A stretch of DNA of 64,000 nt from Brassicibacter mesophilus (GCF_050433385.1 NZ_JBNPXI010000020.1:29715-93714); one strand, 5' to 3'. Numbered from the stretch's first letter, positions 18,185-27,044 are shown. Numbers and translations: made by a program. The notes: a model not told the origin generated them from the letters alone.

Positions 18185-18347
18185 TACATGTTAAATGTGA
18201 TGTATTCTTTAAATCCTAACTAGATTTTCTTAAAGACACTAAGGGTTATTGTCACCTATCAAGATTTCAAAAATTATTGATATTTTGAGGTGTTGAAGTG
18301 ATAACTAGAATTTATTTGTGAAAACTTACATTACACGAAGATCTTCA

Positions 18348-19280
18348 CTATAAATAATGGTTTAGAAGACTATAAGCCTGGTGTCTTATATTATCCACTA
18401 TCTCTTGTGGCTCAATAACTTTTGCACAAGTGCCTAACTGAAAAAAATAGCTTGAAACAAATTCTATTTCACTTTTATCAATTATTGTATCAACATATCC
18501 ATTTTCATTATCAATAATATGGAGATAAGGTTCTAGCCATGGCATACTTTTACATTGTCTTAATCCCTCTCTTGTTAACTCAACATACAATTGAATGGGT
18601 GCTTCAATTTTATAGCTATTAAACCAGTCATCTAAGTCCATTTGAAACTCATAGGTTTTATTAGAATTTTTTAAAGATAGTATTCTGTCAACTCTAAATA
18701 ACAGAACCCTATCTTTTTTTATATCTAAAGCAGGCATATACCAAAATCCATCATACGCATAAACCCCAATAGGCTTAACTTTTCTTTTACTATTTTTTGT
18801 TTTTGATAAATATTCAATTATTAATAAATTATTCTCTATAGACGCCTCAATTATTTCTTTTAAAAATGGAGAAGAAACAGTACGTTTTGGATTCCAAAAA
18901 GATAAAATTGATTCTAAACGGCTTACCTTCTTTTTAGTGTCGTCAGGAAGACTAAGATATAATTTTCTTGAAGCTGAATTGATATTTGCATCAAATGGCA
19001 AGGAATTGTAGTATTTTAGAGATTGAAAAGCAAAGAAAATTGCTGATGCTTCATTTTCATCAAATATGACAGGAGGAAGAATCCTATTTTTCAGTATACG
19101 GTAACCTCCATTTCGACCTTGTTCTGTATATAAAGGAACACCTAATTCACTTATTTCCATTAAATATCTATGTGCAGTTCTAACAGATATATTAAATTCA
19201 TATGCCACATCTTGAGCAGTAAAATTCCTTTTAGCATTTACATACATAATCAAATCAAATATTAATTTAGCTTTTGGCAT
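18348..19280 (-). CDS. YafY-type HTH/WYL-domain regulator
   Basis: A 310-residue transcription factor with an N-terminal HTH_11 domain (about 6-60, DVAYEFNISVRTAHRYLMEISELG) and a WYL ligand-sensing domain (about 140-215, PIGVYAYDGFWYMPALD) followed by a C-terminal extension. It is divergent from a UvrA-like resistance-type ATPase gene across an intergenic region that holds a 26-bp perfect inverted repeat, so it probably regulates that gene and itself. Confidence 0.88.
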   Translation of the reverse strand: MPKAKLIFDLIMYVNAKRNFTAQDVAYEFNISVRTAHRYLMEISELGVPLYTEQGRNGGYRILKNRILPPVIFDENEASAIFFAFQSLKYYNSLPFDANINSASRKLYLSLPDDTKKKVSRLESILSFWNPKRTVSSPFLKEIIEASIENNLLIIEYLSKTKNSKRKVKPIGVYAYDGFWYMPALDIKKDRVLLFRVDRILSLKNSNKTYEFQMDLDDWFNSYKIEAPIQLYVELTREGLRQCKSMPWLEPYLHIIDNENGYVDTIIDKSEIEFVSSYFFQLGTCAKVIEPQEIVDNIRHQAYSLLNHYL

Positions 19281-19307
19281 AACTCCTCCTAAGTATTTAT
19301 GATATTA

Positions 19308-19364
19308 AAATAATATATACTAAAAACATGACAATAACTGTCATGTTTTTAGTATATATTATTT
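19308..19364. promoter_or_regulatory. 26-bp perfect inverted repeat between divergent genes
   Basis: The arms 19308-19333 and 19339-19364 are exact reverse complements separated by 5 nt (ATAAC). The core next to the loop is ACATGACA / TGTCATGT, and TATACT-like boxes lie in the outer arms in both directions. It is well placed to be the operator, and to hold both -10 regions, for the WYL regulator and the UvrA-like gene. No T-run follows it, which argues against a terminator. Confidence 0.75.
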
Positions 19365-19468
19365 ATTGCAGATAGTCAAAATCATTATGCCTAATAGATA
19401 TTATATGAAGAACAGTTTTCAAAATGTGATGAAACTAATGTGATTTAAAACTGGGAAGGAGAATTGTT

Positions 19469-21739
19469 ATGAGAAAAGAAAGCAAAGGAAATAATATACA
19501 GGTAATTGGGGCTAGAGAAAAAAACTTAAAAGGTGTAAATGTAATAGTTCCAAAGAAACATATTACTGTTTTTACAGGTGTTTCAGGTTCTGGAAAGTCA
19601 GCCCTTGTGTTTGATACTATCGCAGCAGAATCACAGCGTCAGTTGAACGAAACATATTCAAGCTTTATCCGTAATCGCCTACCTCACTATGGGCAGCCTA
19701 ATGTGGATTCAATTAAGAATTTATCTGTAGCAATTGTAATTAATCAAAAAAGAATTGGAGGAAATGCAAGGTCAACAGTCGGGACTATTACGGATATATA
19801 TTCTTTGCTGCGTTTATTGTTTTCACGTATTGGAAAGCCTTTTGTTGGATATTCGGATGTCTTTTCTTTCAATAATCTTGCAGGAATGTGCCCCAAATGC
19901 GAAGGACTAGGGAAGAGTATTACAATCGATACTCAACGATTGATTGATAAGAATAAATCATTGAACGAAGGAGCTATCATGTTCCCAACTTTTGAACCAG
20001 GCGGATGGAGATGGAAAAGATATGTCTATTCAGGTTTATTTGATAATGATAAAAAAGTAGTAGAATATTCGGGTGAAGAGATGGAATGGCTTCTTTATAA
20101 AACAGGCATGAAAATAAAAAATCCACATCCTGAATGGCCAAAAACATCTCTATATGAGGGAGTTGTTCCAAGGCTGGAAAGAAGCTTCCTGAAAAAAGAC
20201 TCCACTGAAAAGAATAGATATAAACAAGCAATTGATAATATAGTAAGTAGAGATGTTTGTCCGTTATGCAAAGGTGCCAGGCTTAATCAAAAAGTACTGG
20301 AGTGTAAAATAAATGGCAAAAATATTGCGGATTGTACAAGGATGCAAGTCAGTGACCTTATTAATTTTATTGGGGCTATTAAGGGAGCTTCTTCCTCCAC
20401 AATAGTGGAAGCTATCATCCATCGCTTAGATCATTTAAATTCAATAGGATTAGGATATTTGAGCTTGAATCGAGAAACATCTACTCTTTCTGGTGGCGAA
20501 TCTCAAAGAATTAAAATGGTTCGACAATTAACAAGTAGTTTAACTGACATCACTTATATTTTTGACGAACCAAGTATTGGACTTCATCCTCATGATGTAA
20601 ATAGAATTAACAGTCTTTTAAAACTACTAAAAGACAAAGGAAATACTGTACTAATCGTAGAACATGATCCTAATGTCATTAAAATTGCAGACTATGTAAT
20701 TGATATGGGGCCTAATGCCGGAACAAAAGGTGGTAAAATAGTATACGAAGGAGACTTAAAAGGTTTAGTAAAGGCAGACACATTGACAGGAAAATTCTTG
20801 AACTATAAACCTAGTTTAAAGGAAGAACTAAGAAAACCCAATGGATGGCTTTCTATAAAGCATACATCCTTGCACAATTTAAAAGATGTTAGTATTTCTA
20901 TCCCTAAAGGTGTTATGACTGTAGTTACTGGAGTAGCTGGTTCAGGGAAAAGCACTCTTATCAATCAAGTACTCCCTCAATATTATCCTGAAGCCATTTT
21001 AGTAGACCAAGGAGCAATTCATACCTTAAAACGCTCTAATATTGCTACTTTTACTGGAATTTTTGATTGCATTAGAAATTTGTTTGCGAAACAGAACAAT
21101 GTTGATGCCTCTCTTTTTAGTTTTAACTCGAAGGGTGCTTGTCCAGAATGTAATGGTTTGGGATTAATATATACCGACTTAGCTTTTATGGATACGGTTG
21201 AAAGTGTTTGCGAAGCATGCCAAGGGCATAGATTTAAGGATGAAGTTATCCAGTTTAAATTAAGGGGGAAAAATATTAGCGAGGTTCTTGAAATGACTAT
21301 TGATGAAGCTGTGGAATTTTTTTATGAACATGAGATAATATCTGTTTTAAAAAGATTAATACATGCAGGATTAGGGTACATTATTTTAGGTCAACCTCTA
21401 AATACTTTATCAGGTGGGGAACTTCAAAGAGTTAAACTTGCAGCTGAGTTGGAAAGTCGAGGAAATATATATGTACTAGATGAGCCTTCTACTGGACTGC
21501 ATATGTCTGATATTAGACAGTTGATTAAAATTATGAATAGTCTAGTTGAGCAAGGCAGTACCTTAATTGTGATAGAACATGACCTAAATATCATAAGTCA
21601 AGCTGATTGGATTATAGATTTAGGTCCTGGGGCAGGTCAGGACGGAGGCAAAGTAATATTTGAAGGACAACCAAAAGATATAGTAAATTGTTGTGAGTCT
21701 ATTACAGGCCAATATTTAAAAGAGTATTGTACAAATTAG
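19469..21739 (+). CDS. UvrA-like ABC ATPase, short class II type
   Basis: A 756-residue paralogue of the excinuclease DNA-damage sensor UvrA, shorter than the usual 940 or so because the UvrB-binding insertion is missing. It has two nucleotide-binding domains: Walker A GVSGSGKSAL and signature LSGGESQRIKM in the first, GVAGSGKSTL and LSGGELQRVKL in the second. The zinc CxxC pairs (CPKCEGLG, CPLCKGAR, CPECNGLG, CEACQGH) are present. Relatives such as DrrC give self-resistance to DNA-binding drugs. A divergent WYL regulator and large inverted repeat support inducible expression. The substrate is unknown. Confidence 0.9.
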   Translation: MRKESKGNNIQVIGAREKNLKGVNVIVPKKHITVFTGVSGSGKSALVFDTIAAESQRQLNETYSSFIRNRLPHYGQPNVDSIKNLSVAIVINQKRIGGNARSTVGTITDIYSLLRLLFSRIGKPFVGYSDVFSFNNLAGMCPKCEGLGKSITIDTQRLIDKNKSLNEGAIMFPTFEPGGWRWKRYVYSGLFDNDKKVVEYSGEEMEWLLYKTGMKIKNPHPEWPKTSLYEGVVPRLERSFLKKDSTEKNRYKQAIDNIVSRDVCPLCKGARLNQKVLECKINGKNIADCTRMQVSDLINFIGAIKGASSSTIVEAIIHRLDHLNSIGLGYLSLNRETSTLSGGESQRIKMVRQLTSSLTDITYIFDEPSIGLHPHDVNRINSLLKLLKDKGNTVLIVEHDPNVIKIADYVIDMGPNAGTKGGKIVYEGDLKGLVKADTLTGKFLNYKPSLKEELRKPNGWLSIKHTSLHNLKDVSISIPKGVMTVVTGVAGSGKSTLINQVLPQYYPEAILVDQGAIHTLKRSNIATFTGIFDCIRNLFAKQNNVDASLFSFNSKGACPECNGLGLIYTDLAFMDTVESVCEACQGHRFKDEVIQFKLRGKNISEVLEMTIDEAVEFFYEHEIISVLKRLIHAGLGYIILGQPLNTLSGGELQRVKLAAELESRGNIYVLDEPSTGLHMSDIRQLIKIMNSLVEQGSTLIVIEHDLNIISQADWIIDLGPGAGQDGGKVIFEGQPKDIVNCCESITGQYLKEYCTN

Positions 21740-21886
21740 ATAATTTTTTGGGCACCTTGAATTATAAAGGGGCATCCTAATTCTATATATAGAGACTATG
21801 GACAGCATGAATATGATTCTTTGCAATTTTTGTTATTAGGTACAAAGCACCTTGCTACTTGAGAAATTTATCAAATACTCCAAAAT

Positions 21887-21949
21887 AAAAAACACCGAGG
21901 ACGGGTTATGCATATAATAATGTGATAATCACAGTCCTTGGTGTTTTTT
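21887..21949. terminator. bidirectional terminator
   Basis: A 16-bp stem with one G-U pair (21887-21902 with 21934-21949; core ACACCGAGGAC / GTCCTTGGTGT) has A-runs and T-runs at its ends. It serves the leftward aldolase gene, which stops at 21975, and possibly the rightward UvrA-like gene. Confidence 0.85.
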
Positions 21950-21974
21950 AAAAGCTATAGTTTTAATTTAGAGA

Positions 21975-22838
21975 TTATGCTTTGTTAATTGAACCAAATA
22001 GTTCCATCTTTTCTTTAACTGTTGACTTAATTGCTTCAAAGCCAGGCGCTAATAATTTCCTTGGGTCAAAACCCTTTCCTTCAAGATCTTTTCCAGCTTC
22101 GATGTATTTACGAGTGGCAGCTGCAAAGGCTAGCTGACATTCAGTGTTCACATTTATTTTAGCAACACCTAAGGATATTGCTTTTCTAATCATATCTGCT
22201 GGAATACCTGTACCACCATGTAAAACTAGAGGTACATCCATGGTAGCAGCTTTAATTGCAGCTAGTGTTTCAAAGTCTAAGCCCTTCCAGTTTGGCGGAT
22301 ATTTTCCATGGATATTGCCAATACCTGCGGCTAACATGGAGACACCTAAATCTGCAATTAATTTACATTCAGCAGGATCAGCAACCTCTCCAGCTCCTAT
22401 AACACCGTCTTCTTCTCCACCAATAGAACCAACTTCTGCTTCTACAGAAAGACCTCTTTCTTCAGCAATTTTAATTATTTCTTTTGTTTTTTGAATATTT
22501 TCTTCAATAGGGTAATGAGATCCGTCAAACATAACGGAAGAGAAGCCAGCTTCTATTACTTTTAAAGCTCCTTCATAACTACCATGATCTAAATGTAATG
22601 CAACAGGAACATTGATATCTAATTCTTCTATTAATCCTTTAACCATTCCAACAATTGTCTTATAACCACCCATGTATTTTCCAGCACCTTCTGATACACC
22701 TAAGATGACTGGTGAATTATTCTCCTTTGCTGTTAATAAAATAGCTTTTGTCCACTCAAGATTGTTGATGTTAAACTGGCCTACAGCATACTTTTCTTTT
22801 TTTGCCTTAATTAACATTTCCCTTGCAGATACTAACAT
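21975..22838 (-). CDS. fba: class II fructose-bisphosphate aldolase
   Basis: A 287-residue zinc-dependent aldolase that splits fructose 1,6-bisphosphate into dihydroxyacetone phosphate and glyceraldehyde 3-phosphate in glycolysis and gluconeogenesis. LHLDHGS (about 82-88) holds zinc and catalytic residues, and VEAEVGSIGGEEDG, GNIHGKYP, LVLHGGTG and KINVNTE are family signatures. Length is normal for FbaA. It is monocistronic, with a terminator behind it and a CggR-like site in front, which suggests sugar-phosphate control. Confidence 0.97.
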   Translation of the reverse strand: MLVSAREMLIKAKKEKYAVGQFNINNLEWTKAILLTAKENNSPVILGVSEGAGKYMGGYKTIVGMVKGLIEELDINVPVALHLDHGSYEGALKVIEAGFSSVMFDGSHYPIEENIQKTKEIIKIAEERGLSVEAEVGSIGGEEDGVIGAGEVADPAECKLIADLGVSMLAAGIGNIHGKYPPNWKGLDFETLAAIKAATMDVPLVLHGGTGIPADMIRKAISLGVAKINVNTECQLAFAAATRKYIEAGKDLEGKGFDPRKLLAPGFEAIKSTVKEKMELFGSINKA

Positions 22839-22900
22839 ATGACGCCTCCTATTCTTAAACTATTATTTTATATGTATTTCTAGGCCTATTTTAAATTCCT

Positions 22901-22921
22901 TAATACTATTGTATAGTATTA
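22901..22921. promoter_or_regulatory. palindrome upstream of fba
   Basis: A perfect 9-bp inverted repeat TAATACTAT / ATAGTATTA around TGT lies about 65-80 bp before the aldolase start. On the minus strand it includes a possible -10 region (TATACAAT). It may be an operator or simply an AT-rich promoter element. Confidence 0.35.
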
Positions 22922-22950
22922 CATGATAAATATATTATTTTAAATAAAAA

Positions 22951-22986
22951 CGGGACCCAAATAGACCTTGTGGGACTTATAATTAC
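22951..22986. promoter_or_regulatory. CggR-like operator upstream of fba
   Basis: The + strand reads CGGGAC-N6-AGAC-N4-TGGGAC-N6-TTAC. The published Bacillus CggR operator is CGGGAC-N6-TGTC-N4-CGGGAC-N6-TGTC. Spacing is identical, one hexamer is perfect and the second differs at one base, while the tetramers are poorly matched. CggR represses central glycolytic genes and is released by fructose 1,6-bisphosphate, the aldolase substrate, so the context fits. Confidence 0.5.
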
Positions 22987-23140
22987 CTACTACTATTTTA
23001 CCATAAATAATCTTTAAATGGAATGAAAGCGCTGAATAAAATTCTTTACTCCTAAACGTCAAAAAAATATTTATAATACGACATACTGTTGTCAAGTTGT
23101 GAGTGTTATACTGAATTTATTAAAAGAAAAGAGGTGGAGC

Positions 23141-23899
23141 ATGGATATAATATCTGTAAACAAAATCAATATAACTGATGAACATATTTGCTGTGCAATT
23201 TCTGATAAAAAGAATGAATATTGTGTATCATCTAAAAAAGCATGGTTGCAGCAACGCTTTGAAGAGGGACTCGTATTTAAAAAGCTTAATGTGAGAGGAA
23301 AGGTGTTTATAGAATATATACCAGCTGAAAATGCATGGTGTCCAATTATTGCAAATAGATATATGTTCATAAACTGTTTCTGGGTTTCTGGACAATTTAA
23401 AGGACAAAGTTATGCAAATGCTCTTTTAAATGAATGTATATCTGATGCCAAATCACAAGGGAAAGCTGGTATTGTAGTTCTTTCATCTAAAACAAAAAAG
23501 CCTTTTTTATCAGATCCTAAATATCTAAAATACAAAGGGTTTAAGGTATGTGATACAGCTTATCCATATTATGAATTATTGTATTTACCTTTCGACGAAA
23601 AGACAGAAAAACCAAGATTCAAAGATTGTGCTAAATATGGAAAAATAGATCAACAAGGAATAGTACTTTACTATTCAAACCAATGTCCACATACTGAAAA
23701 ATATGTTATGTTGATTCAAAAAATTGCTGAATTAGGAGAAATCGATCTCAAATTGATAAAATATCAGACAACTGTTCAAGCACAAAATGCGCCTGCACCA
23801 TTTACCACATATAGTCTATTCTATAATGGTGAATTTGTAACTAATGAAATACTTTCTGAGAAAAAATTTATAAAATTCCTTGATGAAAAAGGTTTGTAA
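23141..23899 (+). CDS. yoaP: GNAT acetyltransferase with YoaP-like C-terminal domain
   Basis: A 252-residue protein, close to the length of Bacillus subtilis YoaP (251 as I recall it). The N-terminal GNAT fold (about 1-150) has the acetyl-CoA region around QFKGQSYANALLNECISDAK. The C-terminal YoaP-type domain (about 170-252) starts VLYYSNQCPHTEKYV, a thioredoxin-like beginning with a single Cys. The function is not established. The start at 23141 has GAGGTGGAGC before it; an upstream GTG at 23099 is less likely. The next gene begins 2 bp after the stop, so the pair is an operon. Confidence 0.8.
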   Translation: MDIISVNKINITDEHICCAISDKKNEYCVSSKKAWLQQRFEEGLVFKKLNVRGKVFIEYIPAENAWCPIIANRYMFINCFWVSGQFKGQSYANALLNECISDAKSQGKAGIVVLSSKTKKPFLSDPKYLKYKGFKVCDTAYPYYELLYLPFDEKTEKPRFKDCAKYGKIDQQGIVLYYSNQCPHTEKYVMLIQKIAELGEIDLKLIKYQTTVQAQNAPAPFTTYSLFYNGEFVTNEILSEKKFIKFLDEKGL

Positions 23900-23900
23900 T

Positions 23901-24785
23901 ATGAAGTATATTCCGTCTAAAACAATCCTATCAGGCTATACAGATAATAATTCTTGGTTTGGTAATAACTATAACATGAATATTTATAAAGGATGCTGCC
24001 ATGGCTGTATTTATTGTGATAGCCGCAGTGAATGTTATAGAGTTGAGAAATTTGATGAAGTAAGAGCAAAAAAAGATGCATTAACTATACTCACACGGGA
24101 ACTTAAATCAAAACGGAAACGAGGAGTAATTGGAACAGGTGCAATGAGTGATCCCTATAATCCTTTTGAAAAAGAACACTGTCTGACAAGGGGTGCATTA
24201 GAGTTAATTGGTAAAAATTGGTTTGGTGTTTCTATTGCAACTAAAAGTGATTTGATTACAAGGGACTTAGATATATTAAAAGCAATACAAGTTCATTCTC
24301 CGGTGCTAATTAAGATTACAATTACCACCTGTGATGATGGTTTATGTAAGAAGATAGAGCCAAATGTGGCGACATCATCCAAGCGATTTGCTGTAATTAA
24401 AGAGCTTTCAAAGCATGGGATATTCGTGGGGATATTACTTATGCCTATATTACCATTTCTGGAGGATAATGAGGAAAACATACAGGGCATAATACATTTT
24501 GCGTATGAAAGTGGGGCGAGATTTATTTATCCTGCCTTTGGTGTAACATTGAGGCAAAACCAAAGAGATTGGTACTTGAAAAAGCTAGAAGAACAGTTCC
24601 CTGGTCTCAAACAAAAATACATAAATCAGTTTGGCAATGCATATGAATGTCGTTCTCCTAAAGCAAAAAAACTGTGGCACGTGTTTCGAAAAGAATGTGA
24701 AAAGCATGGAATTCTTTATAAAATGGAGGATATTATCAAGGGTTATAAGCAAAAATATAATAATACTCAACTTTCATTATTTTAG
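23901..24785 (+). CDS. radical SAM protein, SPL-like family
   Basis: A 294-residue radical SAM enzyme of the spore-photoproduct-lyase-like group. The [4Fe-4S] motif is C-x3-C-x2-C in GCCHGCIYCDSRSECY near residue 30. It starts 2 bp after the YoaP-type gene. It lacks the length and C-terminal features I would expect of true SplB, and the actual reaction is unknown. KLWHVFRKECEKHGI near the C-terminus is typical of these short family members. Confidence 0.8.
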   Translation: MKYIPSKTILSGYTDNNSWFGNNYNMNIYKGCCHGCIYCDSRSECYRVEKFDEVRAKKDALTILTRELKSKRKRGVIGTGAMSDPYNPFEKEHCLTRGALELIGKNWFGVSIATKSDLITRDLDILKAIQVHSPVLIKITITTCDDGLCKKIEPNVATSSKRFAVIKELSKHGIFVGILLMPILPFLEDNEENIQGIIHFAYESGARFIYPAFGVTLRQNQRDWYLKKLEEQFPGLKQKYINQFGNAYECRSPKAKKLWHVFRKECEKHGILYKMEDIIKGYKQKYNNTQLSLF

Positions 24786-24842
24786 ATAATTCAAAACAAC
24801 GTATAATATATATATAAGCTAAAATAATTATTTTTTCTCTTA

Positions 24843-24941
24843 GAACTCAATGTTGTAGAGACTAGGCCATATGAAACAAGTGATGAAATGATATCTGTTA
24901 TAAAGCATTGTTTTTATTTATTTCCTCGTATATACTATTAG
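24843..24941 (+). pseudogene. unrecognised gene remnant
   Basis: A 32-codon open stretch (ELNVVETRPYETSDEMISV and onward) has protein-like composition but no start codon or ribosome site. It looks like the tail of a lost gene. The family is not recognised. Confidence 0.2.
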
Positions 24942-24971
24942 ATTATAAGGACAAAACGAGGGGGGAGAACT

Positions 24972-25310
24972 TTGATTAAAGATACCAATTTGCCTATTGC
25001 ACTATTTAATGGAACGGTTGCTACCACTAACGGAATATATTCTATTCAAAATATAGATATTGAGACTGCTAGAAAATATGTAGAACAGAATGGTTTTATT
25101 TCAGCAATTGGTCATGAAGCTACAGCTCAAATCATGTCAGAATTATTAGGTAAAGAAATACCAATGAACAGAATACAGTTTCATCAACAGGTAGGTCAAA
25201 TTGCCATTGTGTTTAAGCTGAACACAAGACCACCTGAGGGAATTATATTGAATATAGACCAATTAAACAAAATAGGTTATAGCTTAAAGATTATGAAAAG
25301 GTTAGAATAA
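24972..25310 (+). CDS. DUF1874 protein, AcrIII-1 / YddF-like ring nuclease family
   Basis: A 112-residue protein of the DUF1874 (STIV B116-like) family. Viral members such as SIRV1 gp29 are AcrIII-1 ring nucleases that destroy cyclic tetra-adenylate and so disable type III CRISPR defence; YddF of ICEBs1 is a bacterial relative. The family signature SAIGHEATAQIMSELLG is present. By my alignment His48 and Glu89 match His47 and Glu88, reported active-site residues of SIRV1 gp29. The start is a TTG behind an extreme GAGGGGGGAG ribosome site. No CRISPR or cas genes are in the window. Enzymatic activity is inferred, not shown. Confidence 0.85.
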   Translation: MIKDTNLPIALFNGTVATTNGIYSIQNIDIETARKYVEQNGFISAIGHEATAQIMSELLGKEIPMNRIQFHQQVGQIAIVFKLNTRPPEGIILNIDQLNKIGYSLKIMKRLE

Positions 25311-25470
25311 CAAATTTACAGATTATAAATTTGAAACAAAGGATTGTAGTATTTATAATATCTGAATACTTATAATCAGTAATGAAGAAAGATTCATGAA
25401 ATGTATCTATTACAAAATTATTAATAATGAAAATTGAAGAAAAGTTTAACTAAGAATATACTAAAACTGC

Positions 25471-25507
25471 AGTCACAAAGATTAATCAAATGAGTGGCTG
25501 TTTTTTG
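25471..25507 (+). terminator. terminator downstream of the DUF1874 gene
   Basis: Stem CAGTCAC (25471-25477) / GTGGCTG (25495-25501, one G-U pair) with a T6 tail. The surrounding 25311-25624 otherwise shows no gene. Confidence 0.65.
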
Positions 25508-25624
25508 CGTTCGAGGAGAGTGTAGACTTATGTTATTTCTATTGACATTAAAAACTTTAAATAATATACAGTACAATATGAACAATTACACAGAAAATAA
25601 TGAATGTTTTTAAGGGGTGATTTA

Positions 25625-25921
25625 ATGAACTACTTAGGTTTTTTACATGGTCTAATTGCATTTTTTCTAATCGGAATATTTCATCCTATTGTAATAAAAG
25701 GAGAATATTATTTAGGAAGAAGGAGTATAGTTATTTTTGTGTTGGTAGGAGTATTATCATTAGTTGGGTCACTAATTATGGAGAATATAACTGGTTCAAC
25801 TTTTTTTGGAATATTAGCTTTTTGCTGTTTTTGGAGCATTAAGGAAGTTTTAGAACAAGAAAAAAGGGTTTTAGAAGGAAGATTCCCGCAAAACCCCAAT
25901 AGGATTTATAAGAATAAATAG
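25625..25921 (+). CDS. DUF4491 family small membrane protein
   Basis: A 98-residue protein of the DUF4491 family with three membrane helices. NYLGFLHGLIAFFLIGIFHPIVIKGEYY at the N-terminus is the family pattern (here residues 2-29), and FWSIKEVLEQEKRV near the end is also conserved. The start at 25625 follows AAGGGGTGA. The function is unknown and it stands alone. Confidence 0.8.
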   Translation: MNYLGFLHGLIAFFLIGIFHPIVIKGEYYLGRRSIVIFVLVGVLSLVGSLIMENITGSTFFGILAFCCFWSIKEVLEQEKRVLEGRFPQNPNRIYKNK

Positions 25922-26300
25922 GATGTGTATGGTTAAATTAAAAAAGAAAGAATGGATTATGGATATTTCAATTATAATTAAGTTAATACACATGAATAAG
26001 AATAAAGATATTTCAAATCATAAATGATATTCTTAAAATATTATTTATGGATTTTTCTCTTAAGATTAGAAAAAGTATATATATTAATAGATGAATGCTT
26101 TTATTTGTTTCCTAGGAAATCTGATATCTTATACACATAGCTAATGAATTGACTTATGATAATTACAGATATATAATTAATCATAAAATTCATTATCATA
26201 TGGCTCAAACGGGAATTTTATTTCATCTCATAATCCAAAATTTAATGTATCTGAAAGCGTTTTTCACATAGGAGCTGCTCAGCTGTATTTGATTTCTTAA
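25922..26300. other. non-coding stretch
   Basis: 379 bp of AT-rich DNA with stops in all frames and no recognisable gene. It precedes a permease relic and may be the decayed upstream part of that gene or of its ABC operon. Confidence 0.4.
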
Positions 26301-26782
26301 ATGGGTAGAACTATGGAAAATAGAGGGCTATTTGCGCATATAAGAGCATTTTATTCAACCTATCAGCCAATAGCAATAATATTTTTTCTAGGAGCAATTA
26401 TGTCTTTAGTATATGTTATCGCTACAGGAAGCATTATCTACTTTAAAATGTTAAGTGAAGCCTTTATGGATAAAACTAAGTACGAAGTTCTAACAAAACT
26501 CGGTATGAATAAGAAAGAGATTTCTAAAGCAGTTTCTAAACATGTAGACATATCCTTTATTTTGCCTTTAATAGTAGGTGCATTTCACAGCTGCTTTGCA
26601 ATAGCAGTATTGAGTACATTCTTGAATGTTCACTAATAGTTCCTACAATAATAAGTATTATTGCTTTTGCTATAATATATGGCATATTCTATATAGCAAC
26701 GACAAGAAAATTTTTAAAGGTTGTTTGTAAAAAATCTCACTCAAATTACCTTGCATATAAAAACAATTTGAGTAAAAAATAA
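26301..26782 (+). pseudogene. C-terminal relic of a BceB-type ABC permease
   Basis: Only the last part of a bacitracin-export-type (BceB/FtsX-superfamily) permease remains. The first open piece (26301-26636) carries two membrane helices around the typical ATGSIIYFKMLSEAF and LGMNKKEISKAVSK segments. A frameshift near 26630 puts the final helix (IISIIAFAIIYGIFYIA) in another frame, ending at 26782. An in-frame stop lies directly before 26301. The intact protein would be about 650 residues. No partner ATPase is adjacent. Confidence 0.75.
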
Positions 26783-26798
26783 AATAGAGGTGATTTTA

Positions 26799-26963
26799 GT
26801 GAAAAAGGAAAAAATACAAAATGATAATATGAATAATTTTTTTAATGCAATGTCCTATGAGTTGGCTGGTGATATAGGAGCTATTGATAATGAAGAAATG
26901 ATAAATAACAGTAAGCTCATTACTGGTAAAAAGTCTCATGATAGAAATCAACTAGAAAGATAA
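26799..26963 (+). CDS. small hydrophilic protein, unknown
   Basis: A 54-residue open frame starts with GTG behind AGAGGTGA and ends before a good terminator. It contains FFNAMSYELAGDIGAIDNEE, which faintly recalls the xxMKYEIAxELG segment of alpha/beta small acid-soluble spore proteins, but the glycine-rich DNA-binding half is absent. No confident family is assigned. Confidence 0.5.
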   Translation: MKKEKIQNDNMNNFFNAMSYELAGDIGAIDNEEMINNSKLITGKKSHDRNQLER

Positions 26964-27020
26964 GTAATAGAAAAAATACTGAATAAGTCTAAAGTAAAAA
27001 GATATAATAAATAATTAAAT

Positions 27021-27044
27021 CCTGCTAACGCAGGGTTTTTTTTA
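27021..27044 (+). terminator. terminator
   Basis: Stem CCTGC / GCAGG with loop TAAC followed by GT8, directly downstream of the small gene ending at 26963. Confidence 0.8.

Noticed and set aside
23880..23900. Upstream extension of the radical SAM gene overlapping the YoaP-type gene
   Set aside because: The ATG at 23901 gives the conserved N-terminus MKYIPSKTILSG; the extra residues only read through the previous gene's end.
26799..26963. Calling the 54-residue protein a small acid-soluble spore protein
   Set aside because: Only a few residues resemble the family, and the conserved glycine-rich second half is missing.
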